Source: an alpha proteobacterium AAP38 (lineage in GTDB: Bacteria; Pseudomonadota; Alphaproteobacteria; Azospirillales; Azospirillaceae). Taken from it: a stretch of 64,000 bases of DNA. The position numbers and the translations under genes were made by a program. Numbering within the stretch: the stretch's first letter is position 1; each line of letters starts with the position of its first letter. The notes under the pieces were generated by a model. That model was not told the origin of the DNA, did no database searches, and worked only from the letters and a program-made list of their open reading frames with translations. The stretch lies in the NCBI GenBank assembly GCA_001296005.1, contig LJHR01000005.1, forward strand, positions 433,794 through 497,793, written 5' to 3'. Positions 42,364-52,705 of this stretch are shown here, piece after piece.

Positions 42364-42960
42364 ATGAGCAAGGGCGAACGCACACGCGCCGCAATCCTCG
42401 ACCAAGCGCTGGCAATGACCAGCACGGACGGATTGACCGGCCTGACCATCGGGACACTGGCCGACCGGCTAGGCATGTCGAAATCCGGGCTGTTCGCCCA
42501 TTTCGGCAGCAAGGAACAGCTACAGGCGGCAGTGCTGGAACGGGCGGCGGAACTTTTCGCCGATACCGTGGTGCGTCCCGCCTTGGCACAGCCGCGTGGC
42601 CTGCCGCGTGTGCTGGGACTGTTTGAGAATTGGATTGCCTGGACGATGGACCCGGTTCTGCCCGGCGGCTGTCCCATCCAGGCCGCCTCTATCGAGTTTG
42701 ATGACCGCCCCGGTCCCATCCAGGACCTGATCGTCAAGCAGCAGGAGGATATGCGCCGCGTGGTCATCGGTGCCACCCGCCGCGCGGTGGAGGAGGGGCA
42801 CCTGCGGGCCGACCTGGATGTGGAGCAATTCGCGTTCGAGGGGATCTCGCTCTGTTACGGTTTCACCCAGTCCTATCGGCTTCTGAAGAACCCGAAGTCG
42901 GAGGTCTGGGCCCGCAACGCTGTCCATGGTCTGATCGACCGGGCGCGTGTGCGTCAGTAA
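42364..42960 (+). CDS. TetR family regulator
   Basis: 198 residues. N-terminal helix-turn-helix (RAAILDQALAMTSTDGLTGLTIGTLADRLGMSKSGLFAHFGSKEQL), then a ligand domain of the TetR_C class (WIAWTMDPVLPGGCPIQAASIEFDDRPGP). The start at 42364 (MSKGERTR) fits the family; an ATG nine bases earlier lies inside the operator. It probably represses itself and, from a related palindrome inside its 5' part, the alpha/beta hydrolase gene downstream. Confidence 0.93.
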   Translation: MSKGERTRAAILDQALAMTSTDGLTGLTIGTLADRLGMSKSGLFAHFGSKEQLQAAVLERAAELFADTVVRPALAQPRGLPRVLGLFENWIAWTMDPVLPGGCPIQAASIEFDDRPGPIQDLIVKQQEDMRRVVIGATRRAVEEGHLRADLDVEQFAFEGISLCYGFTQSYRLLKNPKSEVWARNAVHGLIDRARVRQ

Positions 42961-43054
42961 AGCGTTCGTCCGGTTCCGCGTGCGGCGGGGCCGGACCAGT
43001 TTCATCACGGCGCCCGCCCGGATGGACGGACGCCCCCATCGGGGGGAGAGTTCC

Positions 43055-43939
43055 ATGGCCTATTTTTCGTCTGAAAAAAGCACGAACGTTCGTAATAATG
43101 AGCGGCGCGACCAGTCCTGGCTGGATGGGTTGACGGACCTGTTCCACCCCTGGTCACGCGAACGCCACCTGTTGGCCGAGGGACGGCGCATGTATCTGGA
43201 GCCAGAGCGGGCGGTGGCACCGCCGGCCCTGCCGGAACCGGCGGGCGCCATGGTGCTGGCGGTTCCGGGCTTCACCCCCCACCTTGCCGCCCGCCTTTGG
43301 GGGGCAGAGCGGGGGGAGGCGGCCCCCCTGGTGCTGCTGGCCCATGGCTGGGAAGGGCAGGTGCATGACATGCTGGGCTTTGTGCAGCCTCTGCTGAATG
43401 CCGGCGCCCGCGTCGTGGCCTTTGATGCGCCGGCCCATGGCCGCAGTTCGGGCGACGAGACCAACCTGCTGGAAATGGCCCGCGCCATCCGGGCTGTGGC
43501 GGTCGCCGCGGGCGGTAAGGTGGCGGCGGTGATCGGCCATGGCCTGGGTGCCACCGCCCTGACACTCGCGATCCAGGATGGGTTCCAGGCGGGACGCGCC
43601 ATTCTGCTGTCGCCCCTGGCCGACCTGACCCTGCCGCTGCGCCAGATTGCCTATGTTCTGCGCCTGGACCTGGACAGCGAACATGCGCTGGGGCGGGAGA
43701 TTGACCGGGCATTGGGACAGCCGCTAGCCGCCCTGCATCTGCATGGGGATGAAGGTACACCGGCCCTTCTGATCCATTCTGCGGATGACCGGATCACGCC
43801 GGTGGCAGATGCCCTGCAATTGGCGTCTGTCTGGCCCGGTGCCGGGATGCATCTGGTGCAGGGGCTGGGCCATCGCCGGTTGCTGTCGGATGTCGGTGTC
43901 ATCGAACGGGCTGTGGGCTTCGCGTTGCGGGGGGAATGA
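43055..43939 (+). CDS. Alpha/beta hydrolase
   Basis: 294 residues. Typical core: VLLAHGWEGQVHDMLGFV (oxyanion HGW), FDAPAHGRSS, and VIGHGLGATAL where the nucleophile elbow G-x-S-x-G is G-H-G-L-G, so the usual Ser is Gly. LLIHSADDRITPV and GLGHRRLL supply the Asp and His. With the nucleophile missing, it may not be a classical esterase. Start at 43055 is preceded by GGGGGGAGAG, a strong ribosome site. Lies 94 bases after tetR and contains a TetR-like operator near its 5' end. Confidence 0.86.
   Translation: MAYFSSEKSTNVRNNERRDQSWLDGLTDLFHPWSRERHLLAEGRRMYLEPERAVAPPALPEPAGAMVLAVPGFTPHLAARLWGAERGEAAPLVLLAHGWEGQVHDMLGFVQPLLNAGARVVAFDAPAHGRSSGDETNLLEMARAIRAVAVAAGGKVAAVIGHGLGATALTLAIQDGFQAGRAILLSPLADLTLPLRQIAYVLRLDLDSEHALGREIDRALGQPLAALHLHGDEGTPALLIHSADDRITPVADALQLASVWPGAGMHLVQGLGHRRLLSDVGVIERAVGFALRGE
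43082..43099. promoter_or_regulatory. Second TetR-like operator inside the hydrolase 5' region
   Basis: ACGAACGTTCGT is a perfect 12-base palindrome; extended through AATAAT it matches the tetR operator at 15 of 18 positions. It is 27 bases after the hydrolase ATG. TAATAAT next to it could also act as a -10. Confidence 0.55.
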
Positions 43940-43988
43940 TCCCCCCGTATGGTGATCTTTACGACACAATGATTGTATTGGGGGAAAC

Positions 43989-44387
43989 ATGCAGATGGGT
44001 ATCACCGCGCTGTATGCGGGTTTGCTGGGCGTGCTGCTGCTGGTTTTAAGCTACCGCGTATCGATGTATCGCCGCCGCCACGGCATCTCGTTGGGCGATG
44101 GCGGTCATAAGGGCCTGCATACCGCCATCCGGGTGCAGGGCAATTTCGTGGAGTATGTGCCCACCGCCCTGATCCTGCTGCTGCTGGTGGAACTGACGGG
44201 CCGGCAACCGGCCATCGTGCATGGGCTGGGTGCTGCCCTGTTCCTGGGCCGCGTCCTGCATGCCCAGGGACTGACCTCCAATCCCGACGGAAAAAGTCCG
44301 GGCCGCCTTCTGGGCATCCTGCTGACTTGGGTCATGCTGCTGGTCGCATCTGTTCTGCTGATCCAGGGATCGGTGGCTGGCATCTGA
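43989..44387 (+). CDS. MAPEG family membrane protein
   Basis: 132 residues, four membrane helices. RVQGNFVEYVPTAL matches the MAPEG signature (R-x-x-x-N-x-x-E-x-x-P), and GRVLHAQGL follows. Related to microsomal glutathione S-transferases and YecN-type bacterial proteins. Bacterial function is uncertain. May be read with the TetR/hydrolase genes; it begins 49 bases after the hydrolase stop. Confidence 0.9.
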   Translation: MQMGITALYAGLLGVLLLVLSYRVSMYRRRHGISLGDGGHKGLHTAIRVQGNFVEYVPTALILLLLVELTGRQPAIVHGLGAALFLGRVLHAQGLTSNPDGKSPGRLLGILLTWVMLLVASVLLIQGSVAGI

Positions 44388-44395
44388 TGAATGCG

Positions 44396-44426
44396 GACGG
44401 GGGCGGGTATTATCCGCGCCCCCGTC
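44396..44426 (+). terminator. Hairpin after MAPEG gene
   Basis: GACGGGGGCG and CGCCCCCGTC are perfect ten-base arms around an 11-base loop, eight bases after the stop. No T-run. Confidence 0.7.
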
Positions 44427-44497
44427 ATGACGCGAATGCCATTCGGTCGCATCACGGGGCCATTGACCGCGCGATGGCTTGGCGTCATTAACCCTTC

Positions 44498-44908
44498 ATG
44501 GGTAAGGGCATTCTCCTTTCTGCAATCGGCGTTGCACGGCGTTTCGCGCCGTGGCTTCTGTTGCTTGCTCTGCTGCTGCGCGGGATGATCCCCGGCGGCT
44601 ACATGCCCAACATGAACCCCGACAATGGCAAGGGCTGGCTGATCATCTGTACCGGCGCCGGTTCCGCCAACATCCAGGTTGATGGCGATGGCGGGGATGA
44701 CAATGCTCCCGCCGATACCGGGCATCAGGGCCTTTGCCCCTATCTGGCCATGACCCTGCTGGGTCCCGTCTTGCTGCTGCTGGCGCTGCTGCTGCCGGTG
44801 GCGGGGGATATTGTTGTTCTGCGGCCCTTCATGGGTACGCGTCGGCGCCGTCTGCTGTGCGGGCCGACCCTGGGGGCGCGGGCACCGCCCCTGTCCTGGG
44901 CTTATTGA
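44498..44908 (+). CDS. DUF2946 family membrane protein
   Basis: 136 residues. N-terminal helix LLLLALLLRGMIPGGYMPNMNPD carries the DUF2946 R-x-x-I-P-x-G-Y-M-P motif; one Cys in LIICTG and one in QGLCPYLA; second helix LLLLALLLPVAGDIVV. DUF2946 genes are commonly found beside TonB receptors and PepSY genes of metal uptake loci, as here. Exact role unknown. Confidence 0.82.
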   Translation: MGKGILLSAIGVARRFAPWLLLLALLLRGMIPGGYMPNMNPDNGKGWLIICTGAGSANIQVDGDGGDDNAPADTGHQGLCPYLAMTLLGPVLLLLALLLPVAGDIVVLRPFMGTRRRRLLCGPTLGARAPPLSWAY

Positions 44909-44996
44909 CACCCGTCATCCCAGGACAATGCCCGTATTTGGCGCCCCCCGCTTGAGAAAAGCATGATCGCGGGGCCGGTCGCCGGAGGATATTACA

Positions 44997-47333
44997 GTGC
45001 CCCGCACGCCTTTTCGCGTCCGCAGCCTGGCTTCGGTCGCCCTCATCGCCCTATCCACGCCTGCCTTTGCTCAGGATACCCAGGTGGCCGATGCCGCCCC
45101 GGTGCAGGAAGTGATCGTCATCGGCCAGCGTGATGCCCCGATCACCATCGTACCGCGCGGCCTTTCCGTCTCGCTGGGCCAGGAACAGTTCGCGGCAATC
45201 AATGCCGTCAATGTCGAAGATCTGATGAAGTACGCGCCCAATTTCTTTGTGCGCAAACGCTTTATCGGTGATGCCAACGCCGTTCCCGGCTTCCGTGGCA
45301 CCCATTCAACGCAATCGGCCCGCTCGCTGGTGCTGGTGGATGGCTTCACCGTCTCCAACCTGCTGGGCAACAGTTTCGGCTTCCCGCCGAAATGGGGTGT
45401 GGTCGGGCCGGGCGAGGTGCAGCAGTTCGACATCGTCTATGGTCCCTATTCATCCCGTTATCCGGGCAATTCGATGGGCGGCATCATTTCCATCACCACC
45501 AAGCCTCCGAAGGAGGGGCTGGAGAGATTTGCCACCGCGCAATATTTCGTCCAGCCCTATAAGCAATATGGCACCGACCGCAATTTTGACGGTTACACGG
45601 GCGAGGCCGGTTTCGGGTGGAAGCAGAGCGATGGCCCGTGGAGTGCGCGGCTTTCCTATCGCCGTCTTCAAAATGAAGGCCATCCCCAGCAGTTCTATCA
45701 GCTGAATGGCGTCACGAGGGTGGCGTCGGGCAAGCCGCCGCCCATCGTTGTAACCGGGGCTGCCAATGATCCCAACCTGATAACAAAGACACCGGTTTCC
45801 GGTGCCTATTCGGTAGAAGACACAACGCAGGACCAGTTGCGCGGCCGCATCGGCTATGATTTTGCCAATGGCTGGAACGCGTCACTGCTGGCGGTGCTGT
45901 GGACCAGCGACTATGACGGCACCACCCCCACCACCTATCTGCGTGACGCGGCGGGCCAGCCGGTCTTCTATCTGCGCGATGCGACGGGTAAACCCGATCC
46001 CACCCTTCGCGTCCTTGTCGATGGCAAGCAGTACTCCTTGCCCACCATCAACCTATCACTTAATGAGCGGCGGGAAATGCTGGGTGGGCTGAAACTTTCT
46101 GGTCCGCTCGGCGACTGGCAGGCCAGCCTGAACCTGTCGCGCTTCGTGATCGACAAACAGCGTACCCGCGCCTCCACCGGTTATGCAAACGGGATCAGTG
46201 ATGGTGCGGGCACCGACACGCGCCAGGGCGATACCGGTTGGTGGACCGGTGACGGACAGCTGGAGCGCAGCCTGGGCGACCATGAGCTGGCGGTGGGTTT
46301 CAACAGCAGCCTGTATGAAACCGACCAGACCATTTACGGCGTTGGCAATTGGCGCAGCGGTGCCACGCCCACCTTCAACACGCGAACCGGGGGCCGTTCT
46401 CGCCAGCTTGGTGCCTTCGTCGATGATGCCTGGCAGGTCGTGCCGGGCATCAAACTGACGGGCGGTGTGCGCCTGGACAGCTGGCGTGCCTTTGACGGGC
46501 GCATCGGCACCCGTGTTGCCGGCGCGCCGAAATATCAGTCCTATGCCGACCGCAAAGAAACCTCCATCAACCCATCCGCCGGTATCCAGGCCGACTTGCC
46601 CGCCGATTGGGTGGGACAGCTCAGCCTCGCGACCGCCACACGCTTTCCCACGGTGGGTGAGCTGTTCCAGGGAAAGCTGGATGGCAATGGCAATTTCGAT
46701 ATCAACAGTTTCGATCCCAACCTGAAGCCGGAAAAGTCGCGTGACGCCAACCTGATGCTGCGCCGGGCCTTCGATGATATCCGTTTAACCGGCAGTGTCT
46801 TCTATCAACGGGTTGAAGACGCGATCTTCAGCCAGCAGGGCTTCAACCAGTTCGGCGTTGTCACCTCGTCCTTCAAGAATATCGACATCGTGCGCCAGTG
46901 GGGTATCGAGGGCATTGTCGAAGCGTCGGACCTTGCCGGAATCGAGGGCCTGAATGTCGATTTGAATGCGGCCTGGATCGACGCACAGACGGTGCGCAAC
47001 CGGTCCGTCCCGGCATCGGAGGGGGTGCAGTTCCCGCGCATTCCGAAATGGCGCCTGAACGGTAATGCCCGGTACAGGTTCGCCGATGACTGGCAATTCT
47101 CCACCGGCTGGCGCTATGCGTCGCGTCCCAACACCAATCTGGAAGGGACGCAGCGCGGCGATACCTATGGCTATACGTCGGAACTGATGATCTTCGATGC
47201 CAAACTGTCCTGGGAGGTGACGGCGGAAACCCAGCTCAGCATCGGTGTCGATAACATCGGCAATGACAAGGCCTGGGTGTTCCACCCCTATCCGCAACGC
47301 ACCTTTACGCTTGAACTGAAATGGAAGGGCTGA
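44997..47333 (+). CDS. TonB-dependent receptor (metal-linked cluster)
   Basis: 778 residues from a GTG with GGAGG eight bases upstream. Signal peptide ends LSTPAFAQ; TonB box-like EVIVIGQRDA; plug domain with GFRGTHSTQSARSLVLVDGF and SSRYPGNSMGGIISITTK; barrel ending in FTLELKWKG. Unlike most receptors the last residue is not aromatic. It stands between DUF2946 and PepSY genes, so the ligand is probably a metal chelate such as an iron-siderophore or copper complex (inference from neighbours). Confidence 0.94.
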   Translation: MPRTPFRVRSLASVALIALSTPAFAQDTQVADAAPVQEVIVIGQRDAPITIVPRGLSVSLGQEQFAAINAVNVEDLMKYAPNFFVRKRFIGDANAVPGFRGTHSTQSARSLVLVDGFTVSNLLGNSFGFPPKWGVVGPGEVQQFDIVYGPYSSRYPGNSMGGIISITTKPPKEGLERFATAQYFVQPYKQYGTDRNFDGYTGEAGFGWKQSDGPWSARLSYRRLQNEGHPQQFYQLNGVTRVASGKPPPIVVTGAANDPNLITKTPVSGAYSVEDTTQDQLRGRIGYDFANGWNASLLAVLWTSDYDGTTPTTYLRDAAGQPVFYLRDATGKPDPTLRVLVDGKQYSLPTINLSLNERREMLGGLKLSGPLGDWQASLNLSRFVIDKQRTRASTGYANGISDGAGTDTRQGDTGWWTGDGQLERSLGDHELAVGFNSSLYETDQTIYGVGNWRSGATPTFNTRTGGRSRQLGAFVDDAWQVVPGIKLTGGVRLDSWRAFDGRIGTRVAGAPKYQSYADRKETSINPSAGIQADLPADWVGQLSLATATRFPTVGELFQGKLDGNGNFDINSFDPNLKPEKSRDANLMLRRAFDDIRLTGSVFYQRVEDAIFSQQGFNQFGVVTSSFKNIDIVRQWGIEGIVEASDLAGIEGLNVDLNAAWIDAQTVRNRSVPASEGVQFPRIPKWRLNGNARYRFADDWQFSTGWRYASRPNTNLEGTQRGDTYGYTSELMIFDAKLSWEVTAETQLSIGVDNIGNDKAWVFHPYPQRTFTLELKWKG

Positions 47334-47337
47334 CGCC

Positions 47338-48714
47338 ATGACCGACCTGTCGATCAAGGCACCGCCGGCCAAGGGCTGGCTGGATTACCGCACCATCTGG
47401 CGCTGGCATTTCTATGCCGGCCTGTTCTGTGTGCCCTTCATCGTGGCTCTGGCCCTTTCCGGTTCGCTTTACCTGTTCAAGCCGCAGGTGGAGGCGTTGA
47501 TCGACAGGCCTTATGACAATCTGGTGCTGACTGGCCCTGTGGCAGATGCCAATGCCCAGGCTCTTGCGGCCCTTGCCGCCGTACCGGGTGGAAGCTTGAA
47601 GAGCTACATCCTGCCCGACGAGGCCAACGATGCCGTCCGCGTCCTGGTCCGCGACGGGCAGGGGGCGATGTGGCGGGTCTATGTCCATCCCCAGACCCTG
47701 GAAATCCTGCATTCGATCCCGGAAGAAGACCGCTTGATGAACCAGATCAAGACCTTCCATGGCGAACTGCTGATGGGTGACCAGGGTTCCTGGTTTGTGG
47801 AACTGGCCGCCTGTTGGGGCATCGTCATGGTAGTCAGCGGGCTCTATCTCTGGTGGCCGCGCGGGGGCCAGGGGCTGGCCGGCATTGTCTATCCACGGCT
47901 ATCGGCGGGCGGGCGTACCTTCTGGCGTGATCTGCATGCCGTTACCGGTCTGTGGATTTCCTTCCTGGCCCTGTTCCTGCTGCTGACCGGCCTGCCCTGG
48001 GCCAGCGTCTGGGGTGGAGCGTTCAAGGCCGTACGGGAGGCGACGGGAACCGCCGCCGTCAAGCAGGACTGGACCACCAGCCGCAAGGCAGAACGCGCCG
48101 GTCATGACGCCCAGGAACATGCCGAAGACCATCCGATGGACCATGGCAGCCTGTCCATGGACGATATGATGGTGGGAACCGTGACCCTGGCCGATGTCGT
48201 GGCACAGGTGGCGCCCCTGAAACTGCCAGCACCCGTTCAGATCAACCTACCGGCCAAGGCGGGGGGCAGCTGGGCGGTGCGCTCGATGACGGCCAACCGG
48301 CCCGACCGCATCTCCATCGATCTGGACGGGGCCACCGGCACTCAGATCCGGCGGGAGGATTTCGCCGACCGCCACATCATCGACCGCGTCGTCGGCATCG
48401 GCATCGCGGCGCATGAGGGGCAGTTGTTTGGCTGGTTCAATCAGGCACTGGGCGTCATCGCCGCGCTGGGCCTGGTCCTGCTGTCGGTTAGCGGGGCCGT
48501 GATGTGGTGGAAGCGCCGGCCAAACGGCGCCCTGGGCGCACCGCCGCCCCTGCGGATGCGGGGCAGCCCGGCGGTCATGGGCATGATCCTGCTGTTCTTC
48601 GCCCTGTTCCTGCCCTTGCTGGGCCTGTCGGTGATCGTGGTGGCCCTGATCGATCTGGCCATTCTGCGCCAGTTGCCCAACGCCCGCCGCTGGCTGGGCC
48701 TGCGCATGGCGTGA
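47338..48714 (+). CDS. PepSY-associated TM protein with His/Met-rich insert
   Basis: 458 residues, PepSY_TM family, often reductases for imported metal-siderophores. Membrane helices at about 25-47, 155-172, 203-222 and in the last 120 residues; WRWHFYAGLF and FHGELLMGDQG hold conserved heme-type His. Residues 255-278 form a His/Met-rich loop (HDAQEHAEDHPMDHG, then SMDDMM) likely to bind a transition metal in the periplasm. The ATG is four bases after the receptor stop, so the two are coupled. Confidence 0.92.
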   Translation: MTDLSIKAPPAKGWLDYRTIWRWHFYAGLFCVPFIVALALSGSLYLFKPQVEALIDRPYDNLVLTGPVADANAQALAALAAVPGGSLKSYILPDEANDAVRVLVRDGQGAMWRVYVHPQTLEILHSIPEEDRLMNQIKTFHGELLMGDQGSWFVELAACWGIVMVVSGLYLWWPRGGQGLAGIVYPRLSAGGRTFWRDLHAVTGLWISFLALFLLLTGLPWASVWGGAFKAVREATGTAAVKQDWTTSRKAERAGHDAQEHAEDHPMDHGSLSMDDMMVGTVTLADVVAQVAPLKLPAPVQINLPAKAGGSWAVRSMTANRPDRISIDLDGATGTQIRREDFADRHIIDRVVGIGIAAHEGQLFGWFNQALGVIAALGLVLLSVSGAVMWWKRRPNGALGAPPPLRMRGSPAVMGMILLFFALFLPLLGLSVIVVALIDLAILRQLPNARRWLGLRMA

Positions 48715-48732
48715 GGATGGGGCAGGGGGCGG

Positions 48733-50909
<2,177 letters not shown>

Positions 50910-50965
50910 CAATAATGCCCGGAGCCCTTTCAAACCCAAGGTCCATCCCGGCGGTATCATTGCTG

Positions 50966-51002
50966 CCAGGAATTTAATTTGGACTCCGAATTAAGTTCCT
51001 GG
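50966..51002. repeat. AT-rich imperfect palindrome between pobA and RNase J-like gene
   Basis: CCAGGAA-T-TTAATT, nine-base centre, AATTAA-G-TTCCTGG: 13 paired bases per arm with one bulge pair. It stands out from the GC-rich surroundings, has no T-run and lies 145 bases before the next ATG. The rest of 50910-51146 has no gene I can support. Confidence 0.6.
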
Positions 51003-51146
51003 TAGTAAATCCCGTGAATGGACATTTCCATAGCCTGCTGGCTTGAGAGCGCTGATCTGGCGGCTCATTCCTGATCCAAAAAACCATGCCTGACCCGCGT
51101 GCGGCACCTTTGACTTGGGTGCTGCGATGCGACATAAAGGTCAGGC

Positions 51147-52685
51147 ATGAACGAGACTGATTTCGACGCTTTGCATGAAAGCGCCACCGCGTTCCCCCGC
51201 ATCGGGGCTGGCGCGGACATGGACCGGGCGGACGCCACGGTTATTCCCTTCCACCGCTATACCGACTATGACCGCCGCTGGCCCGTGCCGGGCAAGGGCG
51301 AAGTTTTGGTTGTGCCATTGGGTGGCCTGGGCCGCATCGGCATGAACTGGACCCTGTACGGCCATGATGGTGCCTGGGTCTTGGTCGATGCGGGTATTGC
51401 CTTCCCCGATCCTGATACGACGGGCGTGGACTGTATCGTCCCGCACCCTGCCTTTCTGGCCCCCATTCGCGACCGGTTGCTGGCCCTGGTGGTTACCCAC
51501 GCGCATGAGGACCATATCGGCGGCATCGACCGGCTGTGGCCGCAGGGCATCGACTGCCCCATCTATGCCACGCCGTTCGCGACCAAGCTGATCTCCCGCC
51601 GGTTGGACGAGGCTGGTGTGCTGGAAAAGGTGGAGTTGAACAGCTACCCAGTGGGTGGCGCGTTCAACATCGGGCCTTTCGGCTTCCGCTCCATCCGCAT
51701 GACCCATTCGATCCCGGAACCGGTGGCACTGGCCATCGATACGGCGGCAGGCACCGTCCTGCATACCGGCGACTGGAAGTTCGATCCGGAGCCCGGCATC
51801 GGTCAGGCCACCGATTTCGATGCTCTGCGCAAGCTGGGTGACGATGGCGTGCTGGCCATGCTGTGTGACAGCACCAACGCGCACAAGGATCTGCCGTCAA
51901 CGTCCGAAGCGCAGGTGCGCCGCGCCTTTGACCGGCTGTTCGCCACGCGCAAGGGTCAGATCGCCATCTGCTGCTTCGCCACCAATGTGGCGCGCGTGGC
52001 GTCTGCCATCTCCGCCGCCGCCGATGCAGGCCGTCAGGTGGCGCTGGCCGGACGTTCCATGCGCAATTGCGAGGAGGTGGCCCGTGACCTGGGCCTGCTT
52101 AACCATGTACCGGAACCGCTGACCGAACCCGCCCATCTGAAGGGTCTGGACCGCAACAAGATCGCCCTGATCTGCACCGGCGGGCAGGGCGAGGAAAAGG
52201 CGGCCCTGGCCAAGCTGGCGCGCGGCGAACGCCGTTTTCCGCCCTTCGGCGCCGGTGACACGGTGGTCCTGTCGGCCCGCGTCATCCCCGGCAATGAAGA
52301 GTCGGTGGAAAAGGTCGTCTCCAAGCTGCGCGCGCGCGGGGTGGAGGTGCTGATGGGGCATGAGCTGATGGGTGGCGAGCCGCTGCACGTCTCCGGCCAT
52401 CCCGGTGCCAACGAGCTCCGCGAACTCTATGCCCTGGTCCGTCCGCGCATCGCCTTGCCGGTGCATGGCACCGACATGCATCTGGCGGCCCATGCCCGTC
52501 TGGCCCGCACGGCTGGCTGTCAGGCCGCCATCGTGGCGGAAGAGGCGGAGGTGATCCGCCTGTCAGACGGCGGTTCCCGCGTCCTGGGCCGGGTCAACGC
52601 CCCGCTTCTGGCGATCAAGAGCGAGCCGAACGGCGACCGCGCGACCTATGATCCCGGCAAGGTGCTGGTGGCGGGGCAGGTTTAA
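51147..52685 (+). CDS. RNase J-like metallo-beta-lactamase ribonuclease
   Basis: 512 residues. Metal motif VVTHAHEDHIGG, VPLGGLGRIGMN near the start, LHTGDWKFDPEPG, CDSTNAHKDLPSTSEAQV, and VLMGHELMGGEPLHVSGHPG: the RNase J order with beta-CASP domain. Typical RNase J has G-E-I-G-M-N and is about 550 residues; here Arg replaces that Glu and a 45-residue N-terminal extension occurs. It may be the main enzyme or a diverged second copy. AGGTCAGG precedes the ATG. Confidence 0.9.
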   Translation: MNETDFDALHESATAFPRIGAGADMDRADATVIPFHRYTDYDRRWPVPGKGEVLVVPLGGLGRIGMNWTLYGHDGAWVLVDAGIAFPDPDTTGVDCIVPHPAFLAPIRDRLLALVVTHAHEDHIGGIDRLWPQGIDCPIYATPFATKLISRRLDEAGVLEKVELNSYPVGGAFNIGPFGFRSIRMTHSIPEPVALAIDTAAGTVLHTGDWKFDPEPGIGQATDFDALRKLGDDGVLAMLCDSTNAHKDLPSTSEAQVRRAFDRLFATRKGQIAICCFATNVARVASAISAAADAGRQVALAGRSMRNCEEVARDLGLLNHVPEPLTEPAHLKGLDRNKIALICTGGQGEEKAALAKLARGERRFPPFGAGDTVVLSARVIPGNEESVEKVVSKLRARGVEVLMGHELMGGEPLHVSGHPGANELRELYALVRPRIALPVHGTDMHLAAHARLARTAGCQAAIVAEEAEVIRLSDGGSRVLGRVNAPLLAIKSEPNGDRATYDPGKVLVAGQV

Positions 52686-52694
52686 TCCTGCCCC
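52673..52694 (+). terminator. Hairpin spanning the RNase J-like stop codon
   Basis: GGGGCAGG and CCTGCCCC around TTTAAT; the TAA stop lies in the loop. Also 12 bases from the convergent EamA stop. Confidence 0.55.
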
Positions 52695-52705
52695 ATACGG
52701 CGGAT

